In this document: positions 51,274-58,962 of the stretch, piece after piece
How positions within the stretch are numbered: the stretch's first letter is position 1
Layout of the letters: every line of letters starts with the position of its first letter
Assembly (NCBI GenBank): GCA_003166955.1
Contig: PMUI01000096.1
Coordinates: 1-64,000, forward strand
Reading direction: 5' to 3'
DNA from: Acidobacterium sp.
Lineage (GTDB): Bacteria; Acidobacteriota; Terriglobia; Terriglobales; Acidobacteriaceae
DNA length: 64,000 nucleotides
Notes under the pieces: generated by a model
Told to the model about the DNA's origin: nothing
Databases searched by the model: none
What the model saw: the letters and a program-made list of their open reading frames with translations, nothing else
Program-made: the position numbers and the translations under genes

Positions 51274-51645
51274 TCACATACTTCCCGTTTTGGCCTGGGT
51301 CCCTGCTGCGCCGCCGCAATGCTCGATGATCTTCGTCGCGATCCCGAATCCGCCCCTCTCCGAGATAGCCCTCGCCAGCGCCTCGGACCCGAAGCTCATC
51401 AGCGCACCGTTGCTTCCCTCGCTGTCCGCGCCGTCTCCCTCCTCGCTCGACAGCGTATCTTTCTGCAGAGGTTTGAGAAACTCCTTCATCAGGCAAGCCT
51501 CGAATTCGTGCGCCGCCGGCTTCAGCCTCGGGTCCCGAGTCCCCCCCGTCGCCCCATGCGTGCCTGTCGTGCCAGCCGTGTTTGCTGCGCCCGCCGTGGC
51601 TCCCACGCCGATCAATCCTGCAGCCATCCCCGAGTGGATCATCAC
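51274..51645 (-). CDS. flgJ: Rod-binding protein, FlgJ N-terminal-domain type
   Basis: A 123-residue protein with the rod-binding domain (AAHEFEACLMKEFLKPLQKD, then GSEALARAISERGGFGIATKII) and no muramidase domain. It is thus the short form found in many phyla, where a separate hydrolase opens the cell wall. The GTG 51645 and ATG 51642 starts overlap the flgI stop. A Thr/Gly-rich stretch occupies residues 15-36. Confidence 0.85.
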   Translation of the reverse strand: MMIHSGMAAGLIGVGATAGAANTAGTTGTHGATGGTRDPRLKPAAHEFEACLMKEFLKPLQKDTLSSEEGDGADSEGSNGALMSFGSEALARAISERGGFGIATKIIEHCGGAAGTQAKTGSM

Positions 51646-52772
51646 AGAACCTCCAGTTCGGCTTCCAGAGCGCCCGCTTCCTTCATCGCCTGCAAAATCG
51701 AGACGATGTCCCGGGCTGTCGCCCCAATCTGCTGCAAATTCTCCACCAGATCATCCACCGTCGCTCCCTCTTTCAGTTCGATCCGGTTCGCCGGCTTGTC
51801 CTGGGCCTGCATCGTCGTCTGCTCGACCACCTGGGTCAATCCCTGCGCCAGCGCATTCGGCTGCGAAACCTCGAAACGGTTCACAATGTTGACTACCAGC
51901 CCCCCGTGCAGAATCGTCACCGGCTGCAGGGTCACATTGCCGCCAATCACAACCGTCCCGGTGCGCTCGTTCACCACCACCTTGGCGCGCGGGAAGACCT
52001 GCACCTCGACCTCTTCCACGCGCGCCAGCAGCGCCGGGATGTCCTCATTCGCGGCCGGCTGGATCTCGATGCGGCGGCTGTCGACTGCGTGCGCCACCGC
52101 CCGGCCCAGCTCGTGGTTGATATTGGCCGTCACCGTCTGCGCCGTCCGAAAATCCGCATCGTCGAGCAGCAGCGAAAGCGTCCGCATCTGCGTCAGATCG
52201 AGCGGCACGCCGCGCTCCACAATCGCGCCCGACGGAATGCGCGCCGTGGTCGGATAGTTCACCGACTTGCTGCTTCCGTTGGCCATCACCGCGTATCCGC
52301 CCAGCACCATGGGACCCTGCGCCTGCGCGTAGATCTGTCCGTCGGGCCCGTACATCGGCGCCAGCAGCAGCACGCCCCCTTCCAGGCTCCGCGCATCGCC
52401 CGCCGACGATACCGTTACATCCACCTTGTATCCCGGCCGCGCAAAAGGAGGCAGTGTCCCGGACAGAAAAACCCCTGCCATGTTCCGGGTCTGCATCATC
52501 GACGCCATCGAGTTCCCCTGCAGGCTGACTCCCATCCGTTCCAGCGCCGACTCCAGCGTCTGCAGCGGAAAGACCGTCTGCGAGCTGTCCCCGGTGCCAT
52601 GCAGTCCTACGACGATCCCGTATCCCACCAGCTGGTTGTCCCGAACTCCTTCGACTGACGCGACATCCTTCACCCGCGCCTGTTTCATCTTCGCGGTGTC
52701 CTCGGCGCGGACCGCGGCCAGGCTCATCGCCACCAGTCCTGCCGTCATCGCTGCTCGAACCCCTCGCCGCAT
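51642..52772 (-). CDS. flgI: Flagellar P-ring protein FlgI
   Basis: A 376-residue periplasmic P-ring subunit. Signal peptide RAAMTAGLVAMSLAAVRAED, then RVKDVASVEGVRDNQLVGYG, VVGLHGTGDSSQTVFPLQTL, MASMMQTRNMAGVFLSGTLP and KVDVTVSSAGDARSLEGG; the conserved C-terminal part has VVVNERTGTVVIGGNV. ATG 52772 is chosen, as the extension to 52811 lies in a tandem repeat. Full length. Confidence 0.93.
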   Translation of the reverse strand: MRRGVRAAMTAGLVAMSLAAVRAEDTAKMKQARVKDVASVEGVRDNQLVGYGIVVGLHGTGDSSQTVFPLQTLESALERMGVSLQGNSMASMMQTRNMAGVFLSGTLPPFARPGYKVDVTVSSAGDARSLEGGVLLLAPMYGPDGQIYAQAQGPMVLGGYAVMANGSSKSVNYPTTARIPSGAIVERGVPLDLTQMRTLSLLLDDADFRTAQTVTANINHELGRAVAHAVDSRRIEIQPAANEDIPALLARVEEVEVQVFPRAKVVVNERTGTVVIGGNVTLQPVTILHGGLVVNIVNRFEVSQPNALAQGLTQVVEQTTMQAQDKPANRIELKEGATVDDLVENLQQIGATARDIVSILQAMKEAGALEAELEVL

Positions 52773-52786
52773 CGTCGCTCCCGCCC

Positions 52787-52842
52787 GGGAAAACCATCCC
52801 TGGAAAACCACCCCTGGAAAACCAACCCTAGAAAACCAACAA
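52787..52842. repeat. 14-bp tandem repeat, four units, across the flgH-flgI junction
   Basis: Units of the form TGGAAAACCAHCCC at 52787-52800, 52801-52814, 52815-52828 and 52829-52842. The flgH stop codon (52828-52830) lies inside the array, so the last FlgH residues are encoded by a repeat unit. The array extends the flgH-flgI spacer. Confidence 0.85.
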
Positions 52843-53553
52843 CTTCTCGATCAACCGCACCACCGGATTCTGCCGGTACGTCGCGTCGTTCACGATTCCC
52901 TTGCCCGCCACTTCCAATTCCATGTCGGTGATCGCCGTCGACATCACCTGGTTCTGCGCGTTCACATCTTCGGGCCGCACCAGGCCCCGCAACCGGATCA
53001 GCTGCGTCTGCTGGTTGAACGTCAGCTGCCGCACCACCTGGATCACCAGCATTCCGTTGGGCAGCACATCGGCAACCTCGCCCCCCAGCGTCGTCGTGAT
53101 GCTCGAATTCGTCTGGCTCTGCCCCTGCGCGTTCAGCGACGAGGAGGAGTTCTGGTTCAGCAGGTTATTCAGCGCATTGCCGGCCTTCAGCTTCCCCAGC
53201 AGGGACGACACCGATGAAGCCGCTGCCGAAGCGCGCTGGTTCTTCACCGTTCCATCGGTCGATGCGGCCAGCGTCTCCGACACCACCACCGCGATGGGAT
53301 CGTGCGCCCGCACCGCCTTCACATCGGCCACCAGGTTGGTCAGCCTTCCCGTCGCCGACCAGACCGACCCCGGCGTCAGCACTTCGGCGGCCTTCTCCGC
53401 GCGCACCCGCGCAATGTAGTCCTTCAGAGCCACATCCGGGGGAGTGTTCGCCGCTTTCGGCTGCTTCGTTTTTGCGCCCGCCCAGGCTGCCGACATCAGA
53501 CACAGAACCATCCCACAAGCCATTCGAATCGTGATCCGCGCGCTGGTTCGCAT
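52828..53553 (-). CDS. flgH: Flagellar L-ring protein FlgH without an evident lipobox
   Basis: A 241-residue L-ring protein. Family motifs: PGSVWSATGRLTNLVADVKA, DPIAVVVSETLAAS, TTTLGGEVADVLPNGMLVIQ, then RLRGLVRPEDVNAQNQVMST and DMELEVAGKGIVNDA. FlgH is normally a lipoprotein, but here the signal region (TIRMACGMVLCLMSAAWAGA) lacks a convincing [LVI]-x-[GAS]-C and looks like a signal-peptidase-I site. Its ATG abuts the flgA TGA and uses the end of flgA (GGGAGG) as ribosome-binding site. Confidence 0.9.
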   Translation of the reverse strand: MRTSARITIRMACGMVLCLMSAAWAGAKTKQPKAANTPPDVALKDYIARVRAEKAAEVLTPGSVWSATGRLTNLVADVKAVRAHDPIAVVVSETLAASTDGTVKNQRASAAASSVSSLLGKLKAGNALNNLLNQNSSSSLNAQGQSQTNSSITTTLGGEVADVLPNGMLVIQVVRQLTFNQQTQLIRLRGLVRPEDVNAQNQVMSTAITDMELEVAGKGIVNDATYRQNPVVRLIEKLLVF

Positions 53554-54003
53554 TCACCTCCCGCCCTTCTCCGGCTCCAGCTCGACCCGAGCCTGCCCCC
53601 GCACGATCCCGCGCAGCGTTGCCCCGCTCCAGGCCACCCTCACGGCCACGCTCTCTCCCACGCGCGCCGATCCCAGGGCGGTTCCGGAAAGCTCGATCGC
53701 GGCGCTCTCCCTTCGCTGCCACAGGATGACGCGCATTCCGCCCCTCACTGCGGGAGGCGGCAGCGGAGCTGCGTTCTGTGCGCCTGCCCGGGCAGCCCGA
53801 GCACCCGGCGCACCCGGCGGCTCGCTCCACGGAATCTCCACCAGGGTCCCCGGCCGCTCCGGATGATCGCAGTCGCGCTCGATGGCCCACGCGCGGTGCA
53901 GTCCCCAGTCCCGCACCGTGTCTTGCCCGCCGCAGGAGGCCCAACCGGGGATCGCCGCCATCATCGCCGCCAGCATTGCCAACGCCCAGGTTCTCATCGT
54001 CAT
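53554..54003 (-). CDS. flgA: Flagellar P-ring assembly chaperone FlgA (short)
   Basis: A 149-residue periplasmic protein. Signal peptide (LAMLAAMMAAIPGWASC), a central Pro/Ala-rich stretch, and a C-terminal SAF/FlgA domain (VRGGMRVILWQRRESAAIEL, then GSARVGESVAVRVAWSGATLRGIV). It is shorter than most FlgA (200 or more residues), keeping mainly the last domain. ATG 54003 overlaps the flgG stop; its TGA is immediately followed by the flgH ATG. Confidence 0.78.
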   Translation of the reverse strand: MTMRTWALAMLAAMMAAIPGWASCGGQDTVRDWGLHRAWAIERDCDHPERPGTLVEIPWSEPPGAPGARAARAGAQNAAPLPPPAVRGGMRVILWQRRESAAIELSGTALGSARVGESVAVRVAWSGATLRGIVRGQARVELEPEKGGR

Positions 54004-54788
54004 TTCGCCATGTTGTTTACTTCGCTGTACATCTCATTGGCCGCCGTGATGACCTTCGAGTTGCTCTCGTAGGCGCGCTGGGCCAGCACCATCTGTACAA
54101 AGGCGCCCACCACGTCTACGTTCGAGTTCTCCAGATACCCCTGCTGCAGTGTTCCCAGGCCCTCCGTTCCTCCCGGATTGCCCAGCACCGGGTCGCCCGA
54201 CGAAAGTGTGGCCGCGAACAGATTCGATCCCACGCTCTCCAGCCCTCCGGGATTGACGAACGTCGCCAGTTGAATCTGCCCAAGCTGCGCCGGGTTCTGC
54301 TGCCCGGGGAGCGTCGCATTCACCACACCGTACTGCGTGATGGTGACTGCGGTCGCGTTCGCGGGAATCGTGATGCTCGGGACCACGGGATCGCCGCCGG
54401 CATCCACCAGCGTGCCCTGATTGTTCAGGTAGAAGTTCCCGGCCCGCGTGTAGGCCAGCGTTCCGTCCGGGCGCGACACCTGAAAGAATCCGGTCCCCTG
54501 GATCGCCAGGTCCATAGGATTGTTGGTCTGGTTCAGGTTGCCCTGGTTCATGATGATCTCGGTCGCAGCCGATTTCGTTCCCAACCCGATCTGCAGTCCC
54601 GCGGAAACCGTCTCCTGGCTCTGCGCTGCGCCAGGGGTCACCATGTTCTGGTAGATCATGTCCTGAAACTGCAGCTGACGCTGCCTGAACCCCACCGTCG
54701 ACGAGTTCGCCAGATTGTTGGCGATCGTGTCTAGATTCATCTGCTGCGCGCTCATCCCGCTGGCCGCGGTATATAAAGCTCGAATCAT
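54000..54788 (-). CDS. flgG: Flagellar distal rod protein FlgG
   Basis: A 262-residue distal rod subunit with the classic MIRALYTAASGMSAQQMNLD and TIANNLANSSTVGFRQRQLQ opening. GTGFFQVSRPDGTLAYTRAG follows mid-protein, and the C-terminal GALVQMVLAQRAYESNSKVI-like helix (GAFVQMVLAQRAYESNSKVI) completes the rod fold. Coupled to flgA. Confidence 0.94.
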   Translation of the reverse strand: MIRALYTAASGMSAQQMNLDTIANNLANSSTVGFRQRQLQFQDMIYQNMVTPGAAQSQETVSAGLQIGLGTKSAATEIIMNQGNLNQTNNPMDLAIQGTGFFQVSRPDGTLAYTRAGNFYLNNQGTLVDAGGDPVVPSITIPANATAVTITQYGVVNATLPGQQNPAQLGQIQLATFVNPGGLESVGSNLFAATLSSGDPVLGNPGGTEGLGTLQQGYLENSNVDVVGAFVQMVLAQRAYESNSKVITAANEMYSEVNNMAK

Positions 54789-54813
54789 CTCTCCTCCTTC
54801 GCTGGAGCGCCGG

Positions 54814-55551
54814 TTACGAGACGCGCGGCAAATCCTCGCTCGCCGTCTTGTCCATATCGTTTGAGAACATCGAGACCGCCTTCTGCATCATCTCCGCCTG
54901 GCGCTGCATCAGCACCAGCTGCAAACTGCCGCCGATCACGTCCTGATTCGACGCCTCGAGCGCTCCCTCATGAATGGCGCCCGTCCCCGCAGAAGGCTCG
55001 GCTCCCTCGACCGGCGCATACCGGTTGGCGCCCTCGGCGGTCAGCTCCGCGCCGCTCGCGAATCCGAAGACTGCAATCTTTCCCGCTATCCCGCCATTGA
55101 CCGAGACGGCGCCGTCGGACCCAATCGCAATGTCGCCTGAGGGCACACGAACCGGCTGCCGGGCGGCATCGAGCACCGCCTCGCCTGCCTGGGTGGTCAG
55201 GGTTCCGTCCTGCGCGCGCTCGAACTGCCCATCGCGGGTGTACCGGATACCCTGCTGTGTCTGAATGGCAAAAAAGCCATCACCTTCGATGGCGAGGTCC
55301 AGCGGATTGCCGGTCGGCGTCAGCGCTCCCTGCCCTAAATCGAGCCGGCTGCCCCCGAGCACCCCAAACGCATTGACCGTCGTGTTCAGCTGCGAGCCGA
55401 GCGCATCGGGACCGAGAATCGCCGAACGAAAGTAGTCCCGCTCCGCGCGGTAGCCTGCCGTCCCCGCGTTGGCCAGATTCCCGGCGGCAACGTCGAGGGC
55501 CTGGCTGCGCGCCAGCCATCCGGAAAACGCCGCATAATACCCGCTGTCCAC
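54814..55551 (-). CDS. flgF: Flagellar proximal rod protein FlgF
   Basis: A 245-residue rod protein. It starts with GTG 55551 (DSGYYAAFSGWLARSQALDV) preceded seven bases away by GGGAGG. It has AAGNLANAGTAGYRAERDYF, NPLDLAIEGDGFFAIQTQQG and a C-terminal GGSLQLVLMQRQAEMMQKAV helix. It is more divergent than FlgG, which lies next in the operon. The longer frame to 55572 lacks support. Confidence 0.88.
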   Translation of the reverse strand: MDSGYYAAFSGWLARSQALDVAAGNLANAGTAGYRAERDYFRSAILGPDALGSQLNTTVNAFGVLGGSRLDLGQGALTPTGNPLDLAIEGDGFFAIQTQQGIRYTRDGQFERAQDGTLTTQAGEAVLDAARQPVRVPSGDIAIGSDGAVSVNGGIAGKIAVFGFASGAELTAEGANRYAPVEGAEPSAGTGAIHEGALEASNQDVIGGSLQLVLMQRQAEMMQKAVSMFSNDMDKTASEDLPRVS

Positions 55552-55619
55552 CCATCCGCCTCCCGCACCCAATCCAGCAAAGGCGGGGCCGAACCGCGTC
55601 CGGGAACATTAGAAGACCC

Positions 55620-56141
55620 TTATGCGGGCAGCTCGCAGAAGATGGTGACCGTAAAAACCAGCTCCTCAAAACGATAGCGGCGCTCGATGCGAATCGAGGC
55701 CCGCTGGCTGAACAGCTCGTAACTGGTTCCGGCAACCACCGTGGGCGTCGACAGAAGGCACCCCGACGCCAGTTCCGGGTCGAAACCCTTCCAGGCGCCG
55801 GCGATCATGTTGCACACCTCGCCGACAGCATCCCGCACCAGGGCATCCACTTCGCTCGGCGGGATTCCCGTCATCCGCTCCGCCATGCGCATCGCCGCCA
55901 CGCTGGCTGCATGCAGCACCAGGGACCCGCTCATCGCCCCGGCCAGCCCGATCACCGCCGAAATGGTGCCCTCGTCGGCTGACGGACTCTGGCTGGTCGG
56001 CGCGCAACCGCCGCCGAGCATCGTCGCAAACACCTCATCGGTGGCGCGGTCCAGAAACTTCTCGAACTGACTGACGTCGATCTTCTTCTCTGCCTTCTTC
56101 TCTGCGGCGTTCACCGTTGCCGTCCCCCTTCTCTCTGCCAT
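55620..56141 (-). CDS. CheX-like chemotaxis phosphatase-domain protein
   Basis: A 173-residue protein with a CheX/CheC-like fold: SAVIGLAGAMSGSLVLHAAS, AMRMAERMTGIPPSEVDALV, and the signature RDAVGEVCNMIAGAWKGFDP, where E and N are the CheY-P phosphatase-type residues. It probably dephosphorylates CheY or a paralogue. The N-terminal 20 residues are Lys/Glu-rich. In the uninterrupted ancestor it followed cheY directly; the IS1595 element now separates them. Confidence 0.8.
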   Translation of the reverse strand: MAERRGTATVNAAEKKAEKKIDVSQFEKFLDRATDEVFATMLGGGCAPTSQSPSADEGTISAVIGLAGAMSGSLVLHAASVAAMRMAERMTGIPPSEVDALVRDAVGEVCNMIAGAWKGFDPELASGCLLSTPTVVAGTSYELFSQRASIRIERRYRFEELVFTVTIFCELPA

Positions 56142-56255
56142 GGATCTCCCTCTTCCTTCTCCTGCCGGAGCCCGTGGCGCATGCCCGGGCTCCCTGGTGT
56201 TTTCCGTCTCCGGTCCGTTCTTCCCGCCGAGTGTTCAGGAATTTCCCGCTGGCCG

Positions 56256-56263
56256 CCCCGATC
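56256..56263. repeat. Target-site duplication, left copy (CCCCGATC)
   Basis: Eight bases abutting the left inverted repeat, identical to 59314-59321. Eight base pairs is the size generated by IS1595-family transposition, which defines the element ends exactly. Confidence 0.95.
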
Positions 56264-56288
56264 GGCAATAAGTACGTTGGCTAACCCA
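56264..56288 (+). repeat. Left terminal inverted repeat of the IS1595 element
   Basis: 25 bases identical to the reverse complement of 59289-59313. Matching stops one base further in, where the two ends differ. Confidence 0.95.
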
Positions 56289-56336
56289 ACCGCTTGAACT
56301 GTGGTGGCGGCCTCGGAAATACAGGCCGCCAGCGAA

Positions 56337-57395
56337 TCATCCTTCAAACGGGAGATACGGGGTGTCTCCGTATCGCGGTAGTGATCGATTAAGCAGGGCC
56401 ATAAACTGCTCCCATGTATCGGATGCCCGCATCAATGTGGTTACAGATGCAAGATGTTCTTCAAGCCTCGGATGTCCCAAATCCTCGGTCAATCTCTGAA
56501 AAAGTTTGTGCTTAAGGTGGCCCTTTTCGTTTCTCGGGGTCAAGCGATGAAGCTCGCTTCTTACGCCGGGAGCAAGCCGATCATAAACAATGTCATTGGT
56601 GATCTTTCCTACCAGTACCGGACGCTTGCGCTGTTCTGCGGGCAAATCGGGCCAATTCCATTTCCTCAGGCGGAACATCTCCTTGTAGAAACCCACGCGA
56701 AAAGTGCCCACATAAGGACGCAATTCCTTAGCGATAAACTGCTCAAGAATTTTAGCGAGCGCGTCCTTTGCGCGAGCGTCTTGATAGCCGGTGGCTTCAT
56801 CCACCAAGGCGGTAATTCCGACGACAGCGAAGCCATGTTGCAAAATTGCTGCTCGCTCCGCCAACCGTAGTAGCCTCTTGTCCAATTTGCCCTGTCGTTG
56901 AGCATCAATAAGAACGCGGCAAATGTCGGGAAGAATGAGCGCGTCGTATCCGTCTGCCGGATTCCCTCCGTGTGGCGGCATGAACCTGATGGGTGAATTT
57001 GCGCGCGCGATTAAATCTCTGACATCAATACCTTTAGCTGCCAATCGAGCCATCAGCGAGGCGATTTTGCGCTCGCCGCCTTGTCCGCCTCCCTCAGATA
57101 GACCAATGCCGCTCTGCAAGCCTCTCTGGGCCAATACGCGAGTCCCGTCAGCCAAAACATAAGCCGAGAGAACAATGCCCCCGATTACCAGAGGGCGATC
57201 AGGTGATCCATGAGTTGCAACCGGCAACGGGGCCTTTCCCTCATTTGCCCATCGCTTCATCACGGCGTTTCGAGCGATCTCGCTTCGCTGCGCAGGGGTT
57301 AACGATCCAGCGCGCGCAATACCGCCCTTGGCGGCACCAAGACGCGACAGCTCTTTGGCAGCTTTCGACGTTAATTTGGACGGTTCATTTTTCAT
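56337..57395 (-). CDS. P63C-domain protein, IS passenger
   Basis: A 352-residue protein. The N-terminal 60 residues (KAAKELSRLGAAKGGIARAG, SLTPAQRSEIARNAVMKRWA) are basic and DNA-binding-like. The middle has GIVLSAYVLADGTRVLAQRG and GYDALILPDICRVLIDAQRQGKL. Residues 215-350 match the phage-associated P63C domain (LVDEATGYQDARAKDALAKI, RPVLVGKITNDIVYDRLAPG, HKLFQRLTEDLGHPRLEEHL). Function is unknown; resemblance to phage antirepressor-type proteins suggests regulation. ATG 57395 is used because the upstream extension crosses the promoter dyad. It is transcribed divergently from the transposase. Confidence 0.82.
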   Translation of the reverse strand: MKNEPSKLTSKAAKELSRLGAAKGGIARAGSLTPAQRSEIARNAVMKRWANEGKAPLPVATHGSPDRPLVIGGIVLSAYVLADGTRVLAQRGLQSGIGLSEGGGQGGERKIASLMARLAAKGIDVRDLIARANSPIRFMPPHGGNPADGYDALILPDICRVLIDAQRQGKLDKRLLRLAERAAILQHGFAVVGITALVDEATGYQDARAKDALAKILEQFIAKELRPYVGTFRVGFYKEMFRLRKWNWPDLPAEQRKRPVLVGKITNDIVYDRLAPGVRSELHRLTPRNEKGHLKHKLFQRLTEDLGHPRLEEHLASVTTLMRASDTWEQFMALLNRSLPRYGDTPYLPFEG

Positions 57396-57406
57396 GTCCA
57401 ACACTC

Positions 57407-57464
57407 TATACTTGCCCGTGAAAGAATGCAACAAATATGTTGACTTCATGCACGAGCAAGTATA
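57407..57464. promoter_or_regulatory. Nested-dyad bidirectional promoter/operator of the IS element
   Basis: The arms TATACTTGCCCGTG (57407-57420) and CACGAGCAAGTATA (57451-57464) are inverted with one mismatch, and CAACA/TGTTG (57429-57433, 57438-57442) forms an inner dyad. Each arm contains the TATA of a -10 box for one of the divergent genes, and -35-like TTG hexamers fall in the inner dyad. Binding of one symmetric regulator would control both P63C and the transposase. Confidence 0.6.
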
Positions 57465-57477
57465 AGGTGATTCCATC

Positions 57478-58440
57478 ATGACGCCGCGCACCCTCACTGA
57501 AGCCATTCGGCACTACTCAAACCCTCAAACCTGCATCGATGCTGTCGCGGCGCTCCGCTGGCCGGATGGTTGCATCGTGTGTCCCAAGTGCGGTGCTGCG
57601 GATCGCAAACACTACTGGCTGGACACTCAGAAGCGCTGGAAGTGCTACTTATGCCGGAAGCAGTTCTCGGTCAAGGTGGGCACCATCTTTGAGGATTCCC
57701 TGCTCGGGCTGGATGTATGGCTGACGGCGCTGTGGATGCTCTGCAACTGCAAGAACGGCGTCAGTAGCTACGAGATTGCCCGCGCTACCGGCATCGCACA
57801 GAAGAGCGCGTGGCACGTACTCCAGAGGCTTCGGCTGGTCCTTAAGGACATGCGCGAAGTCGCGCTAGGCGAAGAGGGACCAGTCGAGTGCGACGAAGTT
57901 TTTGTTGGGCCAGACCCTCGCCGCATGCACGCCAGCCGCCGTCTGAAAATGCAGACTGCGATCACGCAGAGGACGCACAAGGTTCCGGTGTTTGGAATGC
58001 TGGACCGCAACACCCGCCAGGTGCGCGCTCAGGTCGTCCCTAACGTAAGGCGTGAGACGCTACAGAACGCGATTCTGGAGAATCTGGCGCACGGTGCGAC
58101 GGTCTACACCGATCAGTACACGGGATACGATAAGCTGGCCGCGCAGCAGTTCGTTCACGACACCGTGAACCACATGGAAACCTACGTGCGCGGGCAGGTC
58201 CATACGCAGGGCATTGAAAACTTCTGGTCGCTGCTCAAGCGCGGCCTGCGCGGAACGTACATCGCAGTTGAGCCGTTCCACCTTGAGCGTTACATCGATG
58301 AGCAGGTTTTCCGCTACAACAATCGGATTGGACACACGGATGCCACACGATTCCAAAAGGCTCTGGCGCAGGTTGCTGGAAAGCGCCTCACCTGGAACGA
58401 TCTGACCGGCAAGGAGCAGCTTCCAGAAGAGCCGTTCTAG
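57478..58440 (+). CDS. IS1595-family (ISXO2-like) transposase
   Basis: A 320-residue DDE-type transposase. The N-terminal zinc ribbon (CIVCPKCGAADRKHY and CYLCRKQFSVKVGTIFEDS) is followed by an HTH (SSYEIARATGIAQKSAWHVL). The catalytic core shows VECDEVFVG, VYTDQYTGYDKL and HTQGIENFWSLLKRGLRGTY. It appears intact, so the element could be active. ATG 57478 follows AAGGTGA. Its TAG overlaps the convergent small ORF by four bases. Confidence 0.95.
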   Translation: MTPRTLTEAIRHYSNPQTCIDAVAALRWPDGCIVCPKCGAADRKHYWLDTQKRWKCYLCRKQFSVKVGTIFEDSLLGLDVWLTALWMLCNCKNGVSSYEIARATGIAQKSAWHVLQRLRLVLKDMREVALGEEGPVECDEVFVGPDPRRMHASRRLKMQTAITQRTHKVPVFGMLDRNTRQVRAQVVPNVRRETLQNAILENLAHGATVYTDQYTGYDKLAAQQFVHDTVNHMETYVRGQVHTQGIENFWSLLKRGLRGTYIAVEPFHLERYIDEQVFRYNNRIGHTDATRFQKALAQVAGKRLTWNDLTGKEQLPEEPF

Positions 58441-58685
58441 GAGCGGTCCGCTTCGGGGCCGTAAGAGTATCGCTTATGAGGAGAAGGCTTCTCGGGCTTG
58501 GCTTCGCGGAGCCTCTTCTGCATCTCCTCGCGGGATATGGAGAGAACGGAAGATAACGCCTTCGTAAACTTGCCGTTTCCCGAATCGGCTTTCAATGCGT
58601 GACGCTTAGGCACGCTATGCATCATAGCAGCAGCAAGCGTGCGGAGATTGTGGTAAGGTTTTGGCGTAATGTCAACGTACGTCAT
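58437..58685 (-). CDS. Small basic hypothetical protein, IS passenger
   Basis: An 82-residue frame from ATG 58685 (TYVDITPKPYHNLRTLAAAM, then KFTKALSSVLSISREEMQKR), basic and with a probable C-terminal helix. From ATG 58625 or 58622 it would be about 62 residues and avoid overlapping the divergent ORF at 58669. The stop overlaps the transposase stop. No known family recognised. Confidence 0.5.
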   Translation of the reverse strand: MTYVDITPKPYHNLRTLAAAMMHSVPKRHALKADSGNGKFTKALSSVLSISREEMQKRLREAKPEKPSPHKRYSYGPEADRS

Positions 58686-58956
58686 AATTTCTCTGGGTGA
58701 GTCATCCCCAGCCGTCGATAGTAAAGTCGAGCAGAAAATCCCCTCGGAAGATCGTCTGAAGCTTGACGGGGGACGATGGTTGGTTAATTCGTCGCTGCCG
58801 ACCAGCAAAGAACTCTCAGACAGTCTGGACATTAGCGCAGCGGAACCCCTCGCAACATATCTAATTTGCCCCATTCGTGGATATTATGGACGTGCTCGGC
58901 CAGATGTTTGGGAATGGCTGGCTGCGAAATCGATCACGACGTCTGCCAAGAGCTAG
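58669..58956 (+). CDS. Small hypothetical protein, possibly Cas2/SinR-like ferredoxin fold; IS passenger
   Basis: A 95-residue protein with strands suggested by MSTYVIISLGE, RWLVNSSLPTSKELSDSL and ATYLICPIRGYYGR, ending DVWEWLAAKS. The order (strand at the N-terminus, D-x-R-W-L-V-x-S-S-L, then a late hydrophobic strand) recalls the small SinR/Cas2-like proteins. This is a visual impression only. AAGG lies about ten bases before ATG 58669. Confidence 0.5.
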   Translation: MSTYVIISLGESSPAVDSKVEQKIPSEDRLKLDGGRWLVNSSLPTSKELSDSLDISAAEPLATYLICPIRGYYGRARPDVWEWLAAKSITTSAKS

Positions 58957-58962
58957 CTGCCT

